Source: Burkholderiales bacterium
GTDB lineage: Bacteria > Pseudomonadota > Gammaproteobacteria > Burkholderiales > Burkholderiaceae_F
Direction: 5' to 3'
Assembly: GCA_020355165.1 (NCBI GenBank)
Contig: CP070661.1
Span: 2,673,453-2,724,077 of the forward strand
Length of the DNA stretch: 50,625 nt
The translations under genes and the position numbers were made by a program. Positions within the stretch are counted from its first letter, which is position 1; every line of letters begins with the position of its first letter. Shown one piece after another: positions 8,639 to 16,978 of this stretch. The notes below the pieces were generated by a model, which saw only the letters and a list, made by a program, of their open reading frames with translations, was not told the DNA's origin and searched no databases.

Positions 8639-9922
8639 TCAGCACTGCCGCAGCGCGTTCTCCAGGTCGGCGATCAGGTCCTCCTCGTGCTCCAGCCCGA
8701 TCGACATGCGTACGAGACCCTCGCTGACGCCGACCTGCTTGCGCACCTCGGCAGGCACGCCGGAGTGCGTGGTCGACGCCGGGTGGCAGATCAGCGATTC
8801 GGTGCCGCCGAGGCTGACGGCCGACTTGAACAGGGTCAGCGCGTTGATGAAGCGAAATGCCGGTTCACGCCCGCCGTCGAGCACGATGGAAAAGGTCGAT
8901 CCGGCGCCCGAGCACTGCCGCCGGTAGACCTCCTGGTAGGCAGGCTCGGCGATCAGCTGCGGGTGCAGCACCTCGACCTTGCGCACCGGGTTGCCGGCCA
9001 GCCAGTGCGCGACCTTGCTGGCGGTGGCGGCGGCCCGCCGCATGCGCAGGATCAGCGTTTCCATCGAGCGGGCGATCATCCACGACGAGTGCGGATCGAG
9101 CTGTGAGCCGAAGGCGCCGCGCAGCAGGCGCAGCTTCTGGATCAGCTCGGTGCGCCCGGTGACGCCGCCGGCCACCAGGTCGCTGTGGCCGCCGACGTAC
9201 TTGGTCAGCGAATAGACCGACAGGTCGATGCCGTCGCGGATCGGGTGCTGGAAGATGGGGCCGAGCATCGTGTTGTCGCAGGCGGAGACGGGGCGGTAGC
9301 CGTGCCGGCGCGCGAAGCCCGCCAGCACCGCGTTCACGGCGGCGAAGTCGATCAGCGCGTTGGTCGGATTGGCCGGCGTCTCGATGTAGAAGAGGGTCAC
9401 CCGGCCGCGCGCCGCCGCCGTCTCCAGCGCCTGCTCCATCTGCGCCTGCGACAGGCCGTCGGTGAATGGCTCGCCGCCGATCTGCCACTCGGGCAGGATC
9501 CTGCGGATCAGGGTCTCGGTGCCGCCGTAAAGCGGCGTCGAATGCACGATCTGGTCGCCCGGTCGGAGGAAGGTGAGCAGCACGGTGCCGATCGCCGCCA
9601 TGCCGCTGGAGGTGACGATCGCGCTTTCGCTGCCGTCGAGCAGCGCCAGGCGGTCCTCGACGATCTCCAGGTTCGGGTGATTGAAGCGGCTGTACACCAG
9701 CCCGGCGCCGGTGTCAGGCGGCAGCGGCTTGCGGCCGGCGACGATGTCGAAGAACTCGGCGCCGTCCTCGGCAGTTCGGAAGGCGAAGGTGGAGGTGAGG
9801 AACACCGGCGGCTTGACCGCACCCTCGGACAGGAACGGGTCGTAGCCGTAGGACATCATCTGCGTCTCGGCGTGCAGTTGGCGGTCGCGGATCGCCTTCT
9901 TGTGATAGCTGGAGTAGGTCAT
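8639..9922 (-). CDS. Cystathionine gamma-synthase family PLP enzyme
   Basis: A 427-residue Cys/Met metabolism PLP-dependent enzyme. Visible features are SRFNHPN (phosphate-binding loop of the partner subunit), ASGM-type SSGMAAIGT, YGGTETL, CDNTMLGP, the Schiff-base Lys in YSLTKYVGGHSD, and the C-terminal CHPASTTHSGVP. The family includes cystathionine gamma-synthase, cystathionine lyase and methionine gamma-lyase; which reaction applies is not decided by these motifs. The start at 9922 (MTYSSYHKKAI) has a GGAG 8 nt upstream, better than the longer frame to 9958. It stands alone on the minus strand, divergent from gltS. A second family member (MetY) lies at 38.3 kb. Confidence 0.88.
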   Translation of the reverse strand: MTYSSYHKKAIRDRQLHAETQMMSYGYDPFLSEGAVKPPVFLTSTFAFRTAEDGAEFFDIVAGRKPLPPDTGAGLVYSRFNHPNLEIVEDRLALLDGSESAIVTSSGMAAIGTVLLTFLRPGDQIVHSTPLYGGTETLIRRILPEWQIGGEPFTDGLSQAQMEQALETAAARGRVTLFYIETPANPTNALIDFAAVNAVLAGFARRHGYRPVSACDNTMLGPIFQHPIRDGIDLSVYSLTKYVGGHSDLVAGGVTGRTELIQKLRLLRGAFGSQLDPHSSWMIARSMETLILRMRRAAATASKVAHWLAGNPVRKVEVLHPQLIAEPAYQEVYRRQCSGAGSTFSIVLDGGREPAFRFINALTLFKSAVSLGGTESLICHPASTTHSGVPAEVRKQVGVSEGLVRMSIGLEHEEDLIADLENALRQC

Positions 9923-10143
9923 CGATGGCTCCGGTGGCTCGATGCGGGAACCCGGCAATCGTCGGCCAACCGGGGCCGGCGTTCAAGTCGGCCGCGCGGC
10001 CAGGGCCAGCGGCAGCCGGCCGGCGCACCGCGCCGGCGCTGCCGCGAAGCTGACGTGCCGCCGCGCTGCGCGCCGCATGCAGACAGGGGGCGAGCGGCGC
10101 GGCTACGCTACCCTGCGCATCCGGTTTCCTGGGGAGGGGGCTG

Positions 10144-11367
10144 ATGATCGAACTACTGACCGACGGGTCGTGGCACGTGCGCCCGTTCCTCGCCGTCACC
10201 GCGGGGATACTGGTGCTGTTCATCGGCAAGTGGCTGAACCAGCGGCTGGCGCCACTGCGCGAGTACAACATCCCGGAACCGGTGACCGGCGGCCTGCTGT
10301 TCTCGGTCGGCTTCGCGCTGCTGTATCTGGCGGCGGGCATCAAGGTCGTCTTCGAGCTGACGGCGCGCGACGTGCTCCTCGTCTACTTCTTCATCACGAT
10401 CGGCCTGAACGCGCAGTTCAGCGACCTGAAGAAAGGCGGCAGGCCGCTGGCGATCCTGCTTGCGGCGACGACCGCGTACCTGGTCCTGCAGAATCTGGTC
10501 GGCATCGGCGTTGCCGCCGGCCTCGGCTACAAGGCCGCCGCCGGGCTGCTCGTCGGCAGCATCTCGCTTCTCGGCGGCCACGGCACGGCGATCGCCTGGG
10601 CACCGGTGCTCAGCGAGCAGTTCGGCGTGAATCGCGCGCTGGAGGTCGGCGTGCTGGCGGCGACCGCCGGCCTCGTGCTGGCCAGCCTCGCCGGCGGGCC
10701 GCTGGCGCGCTTCCTGATTCGGCGCCACGGGCTGAAAGGCGTCGAGGAGCAGCCCGAGGTCGGCGTGCATTACGGCGAGAAGCCGCGCACGACCATCGAC
10801 TACGACGGCTTCCTGCGGGCGATCCTCGCCATCCACATCAGCGGCATCCTCGGCATCCTGGCCAACCAGGCGCTCGACTCGGTCGGCATCAAGATGCCGC
10901 TGTTCGTCACCTGCCTGCTGGCGGCGATCGTGCTGACCAATCTCGTGCCGCGCGCCGCACCGGCGCTGGCCTGGCCCAGCGGCACGCCGGCGCTGTCGCT
11001 GATCGCCGAGGTCTCGCTCGGCGTGTTCCTCGCCATGTCGCTGATGAGCATGCAGCTGTGGGCGCTCGCCGCGCTGGCCGGGCCGCTCGTGCTGGTGCTC
11101 GTGCTGCAGCTCGCGGCGGCGCTGCTGTTTGCCGTGCTGATCCTGTTCCCACTGTTGCGGCGAAGCTACGACGCGGCTGTGATCTCGTCCGGCTTCGTCG
11201 GCTTCAGCCTCGGCGCCACACCGACGGCGATGGCCAACATGACGGCGGTGACACAGCGCCACGGCGCCTCGCACGTCGCCTTCATCGTCGTGCCGCTGGT
11301 GGGCGCCTTCTTCATCGACCTGATCAACGCGGTCGTCGTCAGGCTGTTCCTCGCCGTCCTGTCGTAG
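10144..11367 (+). CDS. gltS: Sodium/glutamate symporter GltS
   Basis: A 407-residue membrane protein close to the E. coli GltS length. It has the two-fold repeat of the ESS family: NIPEPVTGGLL near residue 42, FFITIGLNAQF near 82, GGHGTAIAWAP near 145, and in the second half GFVGFSLGATPTAMANM near 354. GltS imports glutamate with sodium through the inner membrane. A GGGGAGGGGG ribosome binding site directly before the ATG fixes the start. It is probably monocistronic; the next gene begins about 275 nt later. Confidence 0.92.
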   Translation: MIELLTDGSWHVRPFLAVTAGILVLFIGKWLNQRLAPLREYNIPEPVTGGLLFSVGFALLYLAAGIKVVFELTARDVLLVYFFITIGLNAQFSDLKKGGRPLAILLAATTAYLVLQNLVGIGVAAGLGYKAAAGLLVGSISLLGGHGTAIAWAPVLSEQFGVNRALEVGVLAATAGLVLASLAGGPLARFLIRRHGLKGVEEQPEVGVHYGEKPRTTIDYDGFLRAILAIHISGILGILANQALDSVGIKMPLFVTCLLAAIVLTNLVPRAAPALAWPSGTPALSLIAEVSLGVFLAMSLMSMQLWALAALAGPLVLVLVLQLAAALLFAVLILFPLLRRSYDAAVISSGFVGFSLGATPTAMANMTAVTQRHGASHVAFIVVPLVGAFFIDLINAVVVRLFLAVLS

Positions 11368-11643
11368 CGCGAGCCCGGGCCGCGCCCGCGCCGGGGCGGC
11401 GCACTCGCCGGCGCCTCGTGCCCGACAGCGGCGCCCGTCGCTCTCGTCTTCCGCGGTCGCGCCGCTGCGGTCACGGCCGTCCGCCGGGCCGGCGCAGTTG
11501 ATCAAGCGCAATCCTCGCCGTCATTCGGCGGGCGAACGATTTCCGCGCGGCTTTCGCAGCGCCGACAATAGTTGCGGTCGGTCCCATTCAAAGGGGCAAC
11601 AAGAATTCCCCATCGATCGTCGCATCGGCATGTGGGTCGGCAG

Positions 11644-14600
11644 ATGAAGGAAGAAGTCGCCGAGGGGGCGGGCCCTGGCGCGCGCCCCTCGAGCCAAGAG
11701 GACGACCGACGTCGCGGGCAACCGGCCGAACCCGGCCCGCCGGCGCTGGTCACCAGCGTCTGCATCGATGCCGGAGTCAGCCACCTGCGCCTGATCGGCG
11801 TCGATGAGGCCGGCCGGCCGGTCGTCGACCGGACCCTGCCCAGCGACGAGCGGTTGCGCGACGAATTGCTGTCGTGGCGTCCGCTGCTGCGCTTCGGCGG
11901 CAGCGGCGCGGGTGTGTTCATCACGGGCAAGCTGGCGCCTCTGGTACGCGAGACGCTCGCCTGCGGAGTGACGGTGCTGCCAGCCGCTGCGGCGTGGCTC
12001 GCGGCACGCGACTACCTGGCCGGGGAAGCCGATCCGGCGGTCCGCTCGCTGGCCGTCGTCGAGCTGTCCGCCTCCGGGTACCTGCTGCTCGGGGTCGATC
12101 GCGCCGGCGCGCTGAAGGACGACCTGCTGGTGGTCAATCCGCGCTGCGGCGCGGGGTCGGGTGTCAACCTCGATCGGGTGCTGCACAAGCTCGGCCTGAC
12201 GCGAGCGGACGTCGATCCGATCCTCGCGCGATACGCCGGCGAGCAGGGCAGGGCGCTGCGCGAGGAGACGACCGTGCGCGCCGACCGCTGCGGCGTGTTC
12301 AGCTCGTCGGCGACGATCTCCGACAAGAACCAGGGCATCCCGCTCGACGTCGCGCTGGCGACGACGCTGAAGTCCGAGGTGCTGAAGGCGTGTCGCAAGC
12401 TGCCGCGCGGGTTCGACCAGGTGTGCCTGACCGGCCGCGTGTTCCACTGGCGCTTTGCCCGCGAATGCGCCGAGGACTGGCTGCGCGAGCAGGGCGTGCA
12501 GCGGGTGACCTGCGACCAGGACAACGACCAGGTGCTGGGGTCGCTGTGGCGGTTCGGCCGCGACGCGGGTCGCGGCGGCATCGCCGTGCCGCAGGCGCGG
12601 CTGCAGCGCAGGCCAGTGCTCGACGAGTATCCGGCGATGGCAGCGCTGAAACGGCGCTACGAGGCCGAGCGGCGCTACCTGCGGCAGCCGGATCTGGTCG
12701 TGCCGGCGCGGCCGCAGATCGGCGATCGTGCGCTGCATCTGGCGCTCGACGTCGGATCGACGATGGCCAAGGCGGCGCTGGCCGACGCGGTGAGCGGCGA
12801 GATCCTCTGGCTGGGCACGCGCAGCAACGCCGGCGACACGATCGAGACCATCCGCCAGCTGTTCGGCGAGCTTGCCGCGCTGGACTGCCAGCGGCCGCGG
12901 CTGTGCGGCATCGGCGTCACCGGCTCGGCCCGCTACCAGGTGCAGCAGGCGCTCGAGCACATCTATCCGGGGCTGCCGGGCCGGGTCGTCGTGCTGGTGG
13001 AGAACTACGCGCATGCGCGCGGCTCGATCACGCTGGCGCGCGAGCGCGTGCGGCAGCTGAAGGCAGCCGGCGAGCCCGAGGTGAACGAGGATTTCTGCAT
13101 CCTGGTCGACATCGGCGGCGAGGACACCAAGATCTCGACCATCGCGCTGAACGAGGCCGAGCTGTTCGGCAACGCCATGAACCTGAAGTGCTCGGCCGGC
13201 ACCGGCAGCCTGATGGACACCCTGGCGTCGATGTTCGGCCTGAGCGACGCCGCGGCCGCCTCGGCCGAGGCCTATTCGGCGCCGAAGGCCTTCGCGATCA
13301 ACGCCACCTGCGCCGTGTTCCTGATGGAGAACGCGCGCAAGCTGCAGCTGCAGGGCGTGCCGCGCGGGCAGATCCTCGCCTCGGCCAGCTGGGCGATCGT
13401 CGAGAACATGGCGCGCACGCTGTGGAACCAGATCGAGCTGCCCGCCAACGCGGTCGTGCTGCTGCACGGCCAGACGATGCTGTCCGAGCCGCTGCCGGTG
13501 GCGGTGACCCACCGTCTGCAGTCCTACGGCGCGGCGTCGGGCTACGCGCTGGTGCCGCCGAACCCGGGGCACCGCGCCTGTCTCGGCCTGCTCGCGACGC
13601 TTCGGCAGGCCGCTCCGGCAACGGCAGTCCAGATCGATCTGGCGCGCTTCCTCGAGGCGCGCTTCGACCGGCGCATCGTCCAGTGCCGCGGGGCCGCCTG
13701 CGAGGACAAGGCGGCCTGCTGCAATCGCAGCAGCCTGACCTGCCGCGACGCCGAGGGACGCAAGCTGGTGTCGTTCACCGTCGGCGGCTGCAGCGCCGTC
13801 AACGAGCTGGCAGCGAGGAAGAAGGACAAGGGCGCGGCCGCGCCGACCCGTGACACGTACAAGGAGCTCTGGGACTTCATCGACGGCCGCCAGCCGCGCA
13901 GCGGGCGGGCCGACCGGCTCGTCATCCCGCGCAGCTTCGCGGTGTCGGAGTGGTCGTACCTGTTCGCCCGCCTGTTCGAACGGCTCGGCGTGCCGGTGCT
14001 GGTCGACAGCGTGCGCGAATCGGACCTCACCGAGGCGCAGCCGCTGCTGCACGTCGACACCTGCGCACCGCACATCGGCGCGGTGGGACAGTTCCGCCGG
14101 CTGGCGGGCGAGCCGCACGGGCTGATCCTGGCGCCGCAGATCGAGTTCCTGCCGACCGGTGGCGACGGTGCCGGGCAGACCTGCACGCTGAACCAGGGCG
14201 GGGTCGGTGTGGCGATGAACCTCGCCAGGCTGGCCCATCCCGCCGCGGCGTTCCACCTGTTCAACGTCGACCTGTCGGTGCTCGAGGCGGAGGCGCTGCG
14301 GGTGCAACTGCAGCAGCGGCTGGCGCCGGCGTTCCGTCGCTGCGGCATCGCTCCCGACGCGGAGGCCCTGCGCGAGGCACTGGCCGGCGCGATCGACGAT
14401 CACCTGCGGTTGCGCGCCGAGGCAGCCGACCTGGCGGCCGACATGGCCGAGCAGGCACTGGCACAGGGTGGGCGGATCGCCGTGGTCGTCGGCCGCGAGT
14501 ACGTGCTGAACCCCGGCATCTACGACAGCCACGTGCGGCGGCTGCTGCGCGACAAGCACATGACGGTGCTGCCGTCGTTCGTGCTCGATCTCGAGCTGAA

Positions 14601-16488
14601 CCCCGACTACGCGCACATCTACTGGCGCAACCCGCACTTCATCGTCAGCCTGCTCGATGCGGTGTCGCGGCGTCAGCTGCACCGCAGGCTGCGCCATGCC
14701 CGGCTGCGCGAGGTCTTCCGCGCCATCGAGCAGGGCCCCGACCTGCTGCCGGTGGTGCAGGTCTCCAACTTCAGCTGCGGGCCGGACAGCGTGGTGCAGC
14801 CCTTCATCGCCGAGATCATGCGGCAGCGGCCGTTCCTGCTGATCCAGTCGGATGCGGTGATCAAGGAGCTCGCTCACCTGGAGAACCGCGTCAACACCTA
14901 CGTCAGGCAGCTCGAGCTCGGCCTGCACCGGCGGCTGCAGGCCGGCGGCGCGGAAGGCTTCGAGATCGTCGAGCTGGAAGACCTGCTGAACACGGGACGC
15001 GTCGACCGGGCGACCGACGTCATCTACTTCCCGACCCTGGCCGACAACCGGCTGCTCACCGCCACGCTGCGCGGCGCCGGCTACACCTGCATCGACAACT
15101 ACGACGAGCGCACTTACGACCTCGGGCGGCTGGTGCGCGCCGGCCGCCGCAGCGCGGGCGACGCCGCCTGCGCGCCGCTGGCCGCGGTCTACGCCGACCT
15201 GGAGCGGGCGGTCGACGACTTCGCCCGCCGGCGCCGCGACGGCGATCCCCTGCTGGCCGGCAAGCGGCGGCTGCTGTACTTCGACAACAAGGGCAGCGGG
15301 CCGTGCCGCCAGGGACAGTACTTCGACGTGCACCGGCTGTTGCTCCATCGAAGCCGTCGGCAAGGGCGGCGCGGCACCGCGGGCGAGGGCGGCTGCCCCG
15401 GCCCGGGCGGCGGCGCGACGGTGCAGTTCCTGGTCGGCCTGGAGACCAGGGGCTTCGACATCGGCATCGAGCAATGGGTCCTGGTCCGCGCGTATCAGGC
15501 GGCGGTGCTGCACGGCGTCCTGCACAGCCTGCTGTTTACCGGCGGCGCGTCGTGCCGCGACTACGCCGAGTACCAGGCGTTCATGGCCGACTACCGGGCG
15601 TTGAAGGAGCGGCTGTACCGCGCGCAGGAGGCCTTCCACGGGCCCGGGCCGGTGATGGCGGCGGCGCTGCGCAGCATCGGCGAGCTCGCGTACGTCGGCC
15701 CGCTGCTCAAGTACGTTGCCTACGGCCTGTACGGGCGGGATCAGCTCGGGCCGCTGCGGCGATTCGCCGACCGATGGATCCGCAACCGCAGGCCCGGGCA
15801 GCGAGCCCTGCGCGTCGCCTTGAGCGGCGAGGTCTACATGCGCCTGGCCCAGTCCGAGGAGATCTTCCGCCTGTTGCTGGCCAATCTCGGCTTCCGCCGC
15901 TTCGAGCTCGAGTGCGCGCCGTTGTGGAACTACCTCGAATTCGGACTCGATGCGGCCAACGAGATCGAGCGCGACCGGATCGGCCGGCTGGCCGCCGGGA
16001 CGCCAGGGCCGCAGCAGGATCGCGAGGTCCGCCAGGCACGCGACCGCGTCCGCCGCACGCAGCTGCTGAAGTTCATCCTGCGCGACCTGGTCGCCCGGCC
16101 GCTGTACCGCGCGGCGCGGCTGCCCCTGCCAGTGGCGGCGGACCGCTCGTTGTGCGTGACGCGCGAGCTGCTGCCGACGCTGCGACCGCTGAGCGAGATC
16201 GCCACCTACGCGGGCGAGGTGATCGACGATCTGCGCCACGGTACCGACCTGGTGCTGAACGTCGGGCCGACCGGCTGCATGGTCTCGACGATGGGCGAGG
16301 TGCTGACACCGGCCATCGTCCACGCCGCCGGCAGCGACCGGCATGGCCGGGTGCAGCACCTGTTCTCGGCCGACGGCGAGATCGACGAGGAACTGCTGAC
16401 GCTGGCGCTGCTCAAGACGATGGGGCCGGAGCACTACTACCGCACGGGCGAAGCGCGGTCCGGCAGTGCGGCGGGTGCGGCTGCCTGA
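11644..16488 (+). CDS. Giant BadF/BadG/HgdC-type ATPase (acyl-CoA dehydratase activase-related, DUF2229)
   Basis: About 1614 residues. Domain order by eye: an ASKHA ATPase-like half from about residue 39 (VCIDAGVSHLRL); a second, canonical activase domain from about 366 (LALDVGSTMAKAAL, VDIGGEDTKIS near 491, KCSAGTGS near 516, NATCAVF near 554); a Cys cluster near 680-695 (C-x4-C-x5-CC-x6-C); a DUF2229 domain from about 760 (VIPRSFAVSEW, DTCAPH, GREYVLNP near 950, SNFSCGPDS near 1041); and a C-terminal region with GPTGCMVSTMGE near 1541. HgdC-like activases use ATP hydrolysis to send a low-potential electron from a 4Fe-4S cluster into a dehydratase or reductase. No such partner gene is in the window. 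The start at 11644 is preferred over a TTG at 11572; neither has a strong ribosome binding site. It stands alone on the plus strand. Confidence 0.85.
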   Translation: MKEEVAEGAGPGARPSSQEDDRRRGQPAEPGPPALVTSVCIDAGVSHLRLIGVDEAGRPVVDRTLPSDERLRDELLSWRPLLRFGGSGAGVFITGKLAPLVRETLACGVTVLPAAAAWLAARDYLAGEADPAVRSLAVVELSASGYLLLGVDRAGALKDDLLVVNPRCGAGSGVNLDRVLHKLGLTRADVDPILARYAGEQGRALREETTVRADRCGVFSSSATISDKNQGIPLDVALATTLKSEVLKACRKLPRGFDQVCLTGRVFHWRFARECAEDWLREQGVQRVTCDQDNDQVLGSLWRFGRDAGRGGIAVPQARLQRRPVLDEYPAMAALKRRYEAERRYLRQPDLVVPARPQIGDRALHLALDVGSTMAKAALADAVSGEILWLGTRSNAGDTIETIRQLFGELAALDCQRPRLCGIGVTGSARYQVQQALEHIYPGLPGRVVVLVENYAHARGSITLARERVRQLKAAGEPEVNEDFCILVDIGGEDTKISTIALNEAELFGNAMNLKCSAGTGSLMDTLASMFGLSDAAAASAEAYSAPKAFAINATCAVFLMENARKLQLQGVPRGQILASASWAIVENMARTLWNQIELPANAVVLLHGQTMLSEPLPVAVTHRLQSYGAASGYALVPPNPGHRACLGLLATLRQAAPATAVQIDLARFLEARFDRRIVQCRGAACEDKAACCNRSSLTCRDAEGRKLVSFTVGGCSAVNELAARKKDKGAAAPTRDTYKELWDFIDGRQPRSGRADRLVIPRSFAVSEWSYLFARLFERLGVPVLVDSVRESDLTEAQPLLHVDTCAPHIGAVGQFRRLAGEPHGLILAPQIEFLPTGGDGAGQTCTLNQGGVGVAMNLARLAHPAAAFHLFNVDLSVLEAEALRVQLQQRLAPAFRRCGIAPDAEALREALAGAIDDHLRLRAEAADLAADMAEQALAQGGRIAVVVGREYVLNPGIYDSHVRRLLRDKHMTVLPSFVLDLELNPDYAHIYWRNPHFIVSLLDAVSRRQLHRRLRHARLREVFRAIEQGPDLLPVVQVSNFSCGPDSVVQPFIAEIMRQRPFLLIQSDAVIKELAHLENRVNTYVRQLELGLHRRLQAGGAEGFEIVELEDLLNTGRVDRATDVIYFPTLADNRLLTATLRGAGYTCIDNYDERTYDLGRLVRAGRRSAGDAACAPLAAVYADLERAVDDFARRRRDGDPLLAGKRRLLYFDNKGSGPCRQGQYFDVHRLLLHRSRRQGRRGTAGEGGCPGPGGGATVQFLVGLETRGFDIGIEQWVLVRAYQAAVLHGVLHSLLFTGGASCRDYAEYQAFMADYRALKERLYRAQEAFHGPGPVMAAALRSIGELAYVGPLLKYVAYGLYGRDQLGPLRRFADRWIRNRRPGQRALRVALSGEVYMRLAQSEEIFRLLLANLGFRRFELECAPLWNYLEFGLDAANEIERDRIGRLAAGTPGPQQDREVRQARDRVRRTQLLKFILRDLVARPLYRAARLPLPVAADRSLCVTRELLPTLRPLSEIATYAGEVIDDLRHGTDLVLNVGPTGCMVSTMGEVLTPAIVHAAGSDRHGRVQHLFSADGEIDEELLTLALLKTMGPEHYYRTGEARSGSAAGAAA

Positions 16489-16562
16489 GCCGAGCGTTCC
16501 GGCGACCGACGACGAGGGTCTGCCGCGCGCCGACGGCGCGGCGCCGGTTGTCGCTGCCCTGG

Positions 16563-16949
16563 CTAGCCGACCTTCGCGCCTCGCTCGAGCAGCAGCTGGC
16601 GCAGGATCGAGCGGTGGCAGCGCGACTCGTCTTCGCAGTAGCAGCCGACCGAGAAGTCGGCATGCCGCGACAGCGCGGCCAGCACATCGAGCGTGCGGCT
16701 CGCCTCGGGGCTCGCCATCTCGGCCCGGTAGCGCTTGCCGAAGGCGGCCCGGTCCCGGTCCGACGACGCCTGCTGGCCGAGCTTCATCGTCTCGACGCTC
16801 GGCGCCAGGTTGGGGAACCACACGTCGTAGAAGTCCCGCGCGGCGAACTGCGACTTCGGCACGCCGCGCGGCGGGCGCCGCACGGTGCCGATGCGCGTGC
16901 CTTCGTCCTTCGCCCGCGGGCTGCCAAGCCTCACGATCCGTACCGTCAC
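16563..16949 (-). CDS. DUF488 family protein
   Basis: A 128-residue soluble protein that starts with GTG behind a GGGAGG ribosome binding site. DUF488 features visible are an early VRIVRLGSPR strand, DVWFPNLAPS, a basic middle helix, and the late Cys/His segment GCYCEDESRCHRSIL that is characteristic of the family. Its biochemical role is unknown. It lies 29 nt after the ETF-QO stop on the same strand and is probably cotranscribed with it, and converges with the giant activase gene. Confidence 0.88.
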   Translation of the reverse strand: MTVRIVRLGSPRAKDEGTRIGTVRRPPRGVPKSQFAARDFYDVWFPNLAPSVETMKLGQQASSDRDRAAFGKRYRAEMASPEASRTLDVLAALSRHADFSVGCYCEDESRCHRSILRQLLLERGAKVG

Positions 16950-16978
16950 TGGCGCCTCCCGCCGGCTCGTTCGCCGGG

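Noticed and set aside
9923-10143. Riboswitch (SAM-type) before the Cys/Met PLP enzyme or gltS
   Set aside because: No recognisable SAM-box, glutamate or other riboswitch core was found; only GC-rich palindromic bits.
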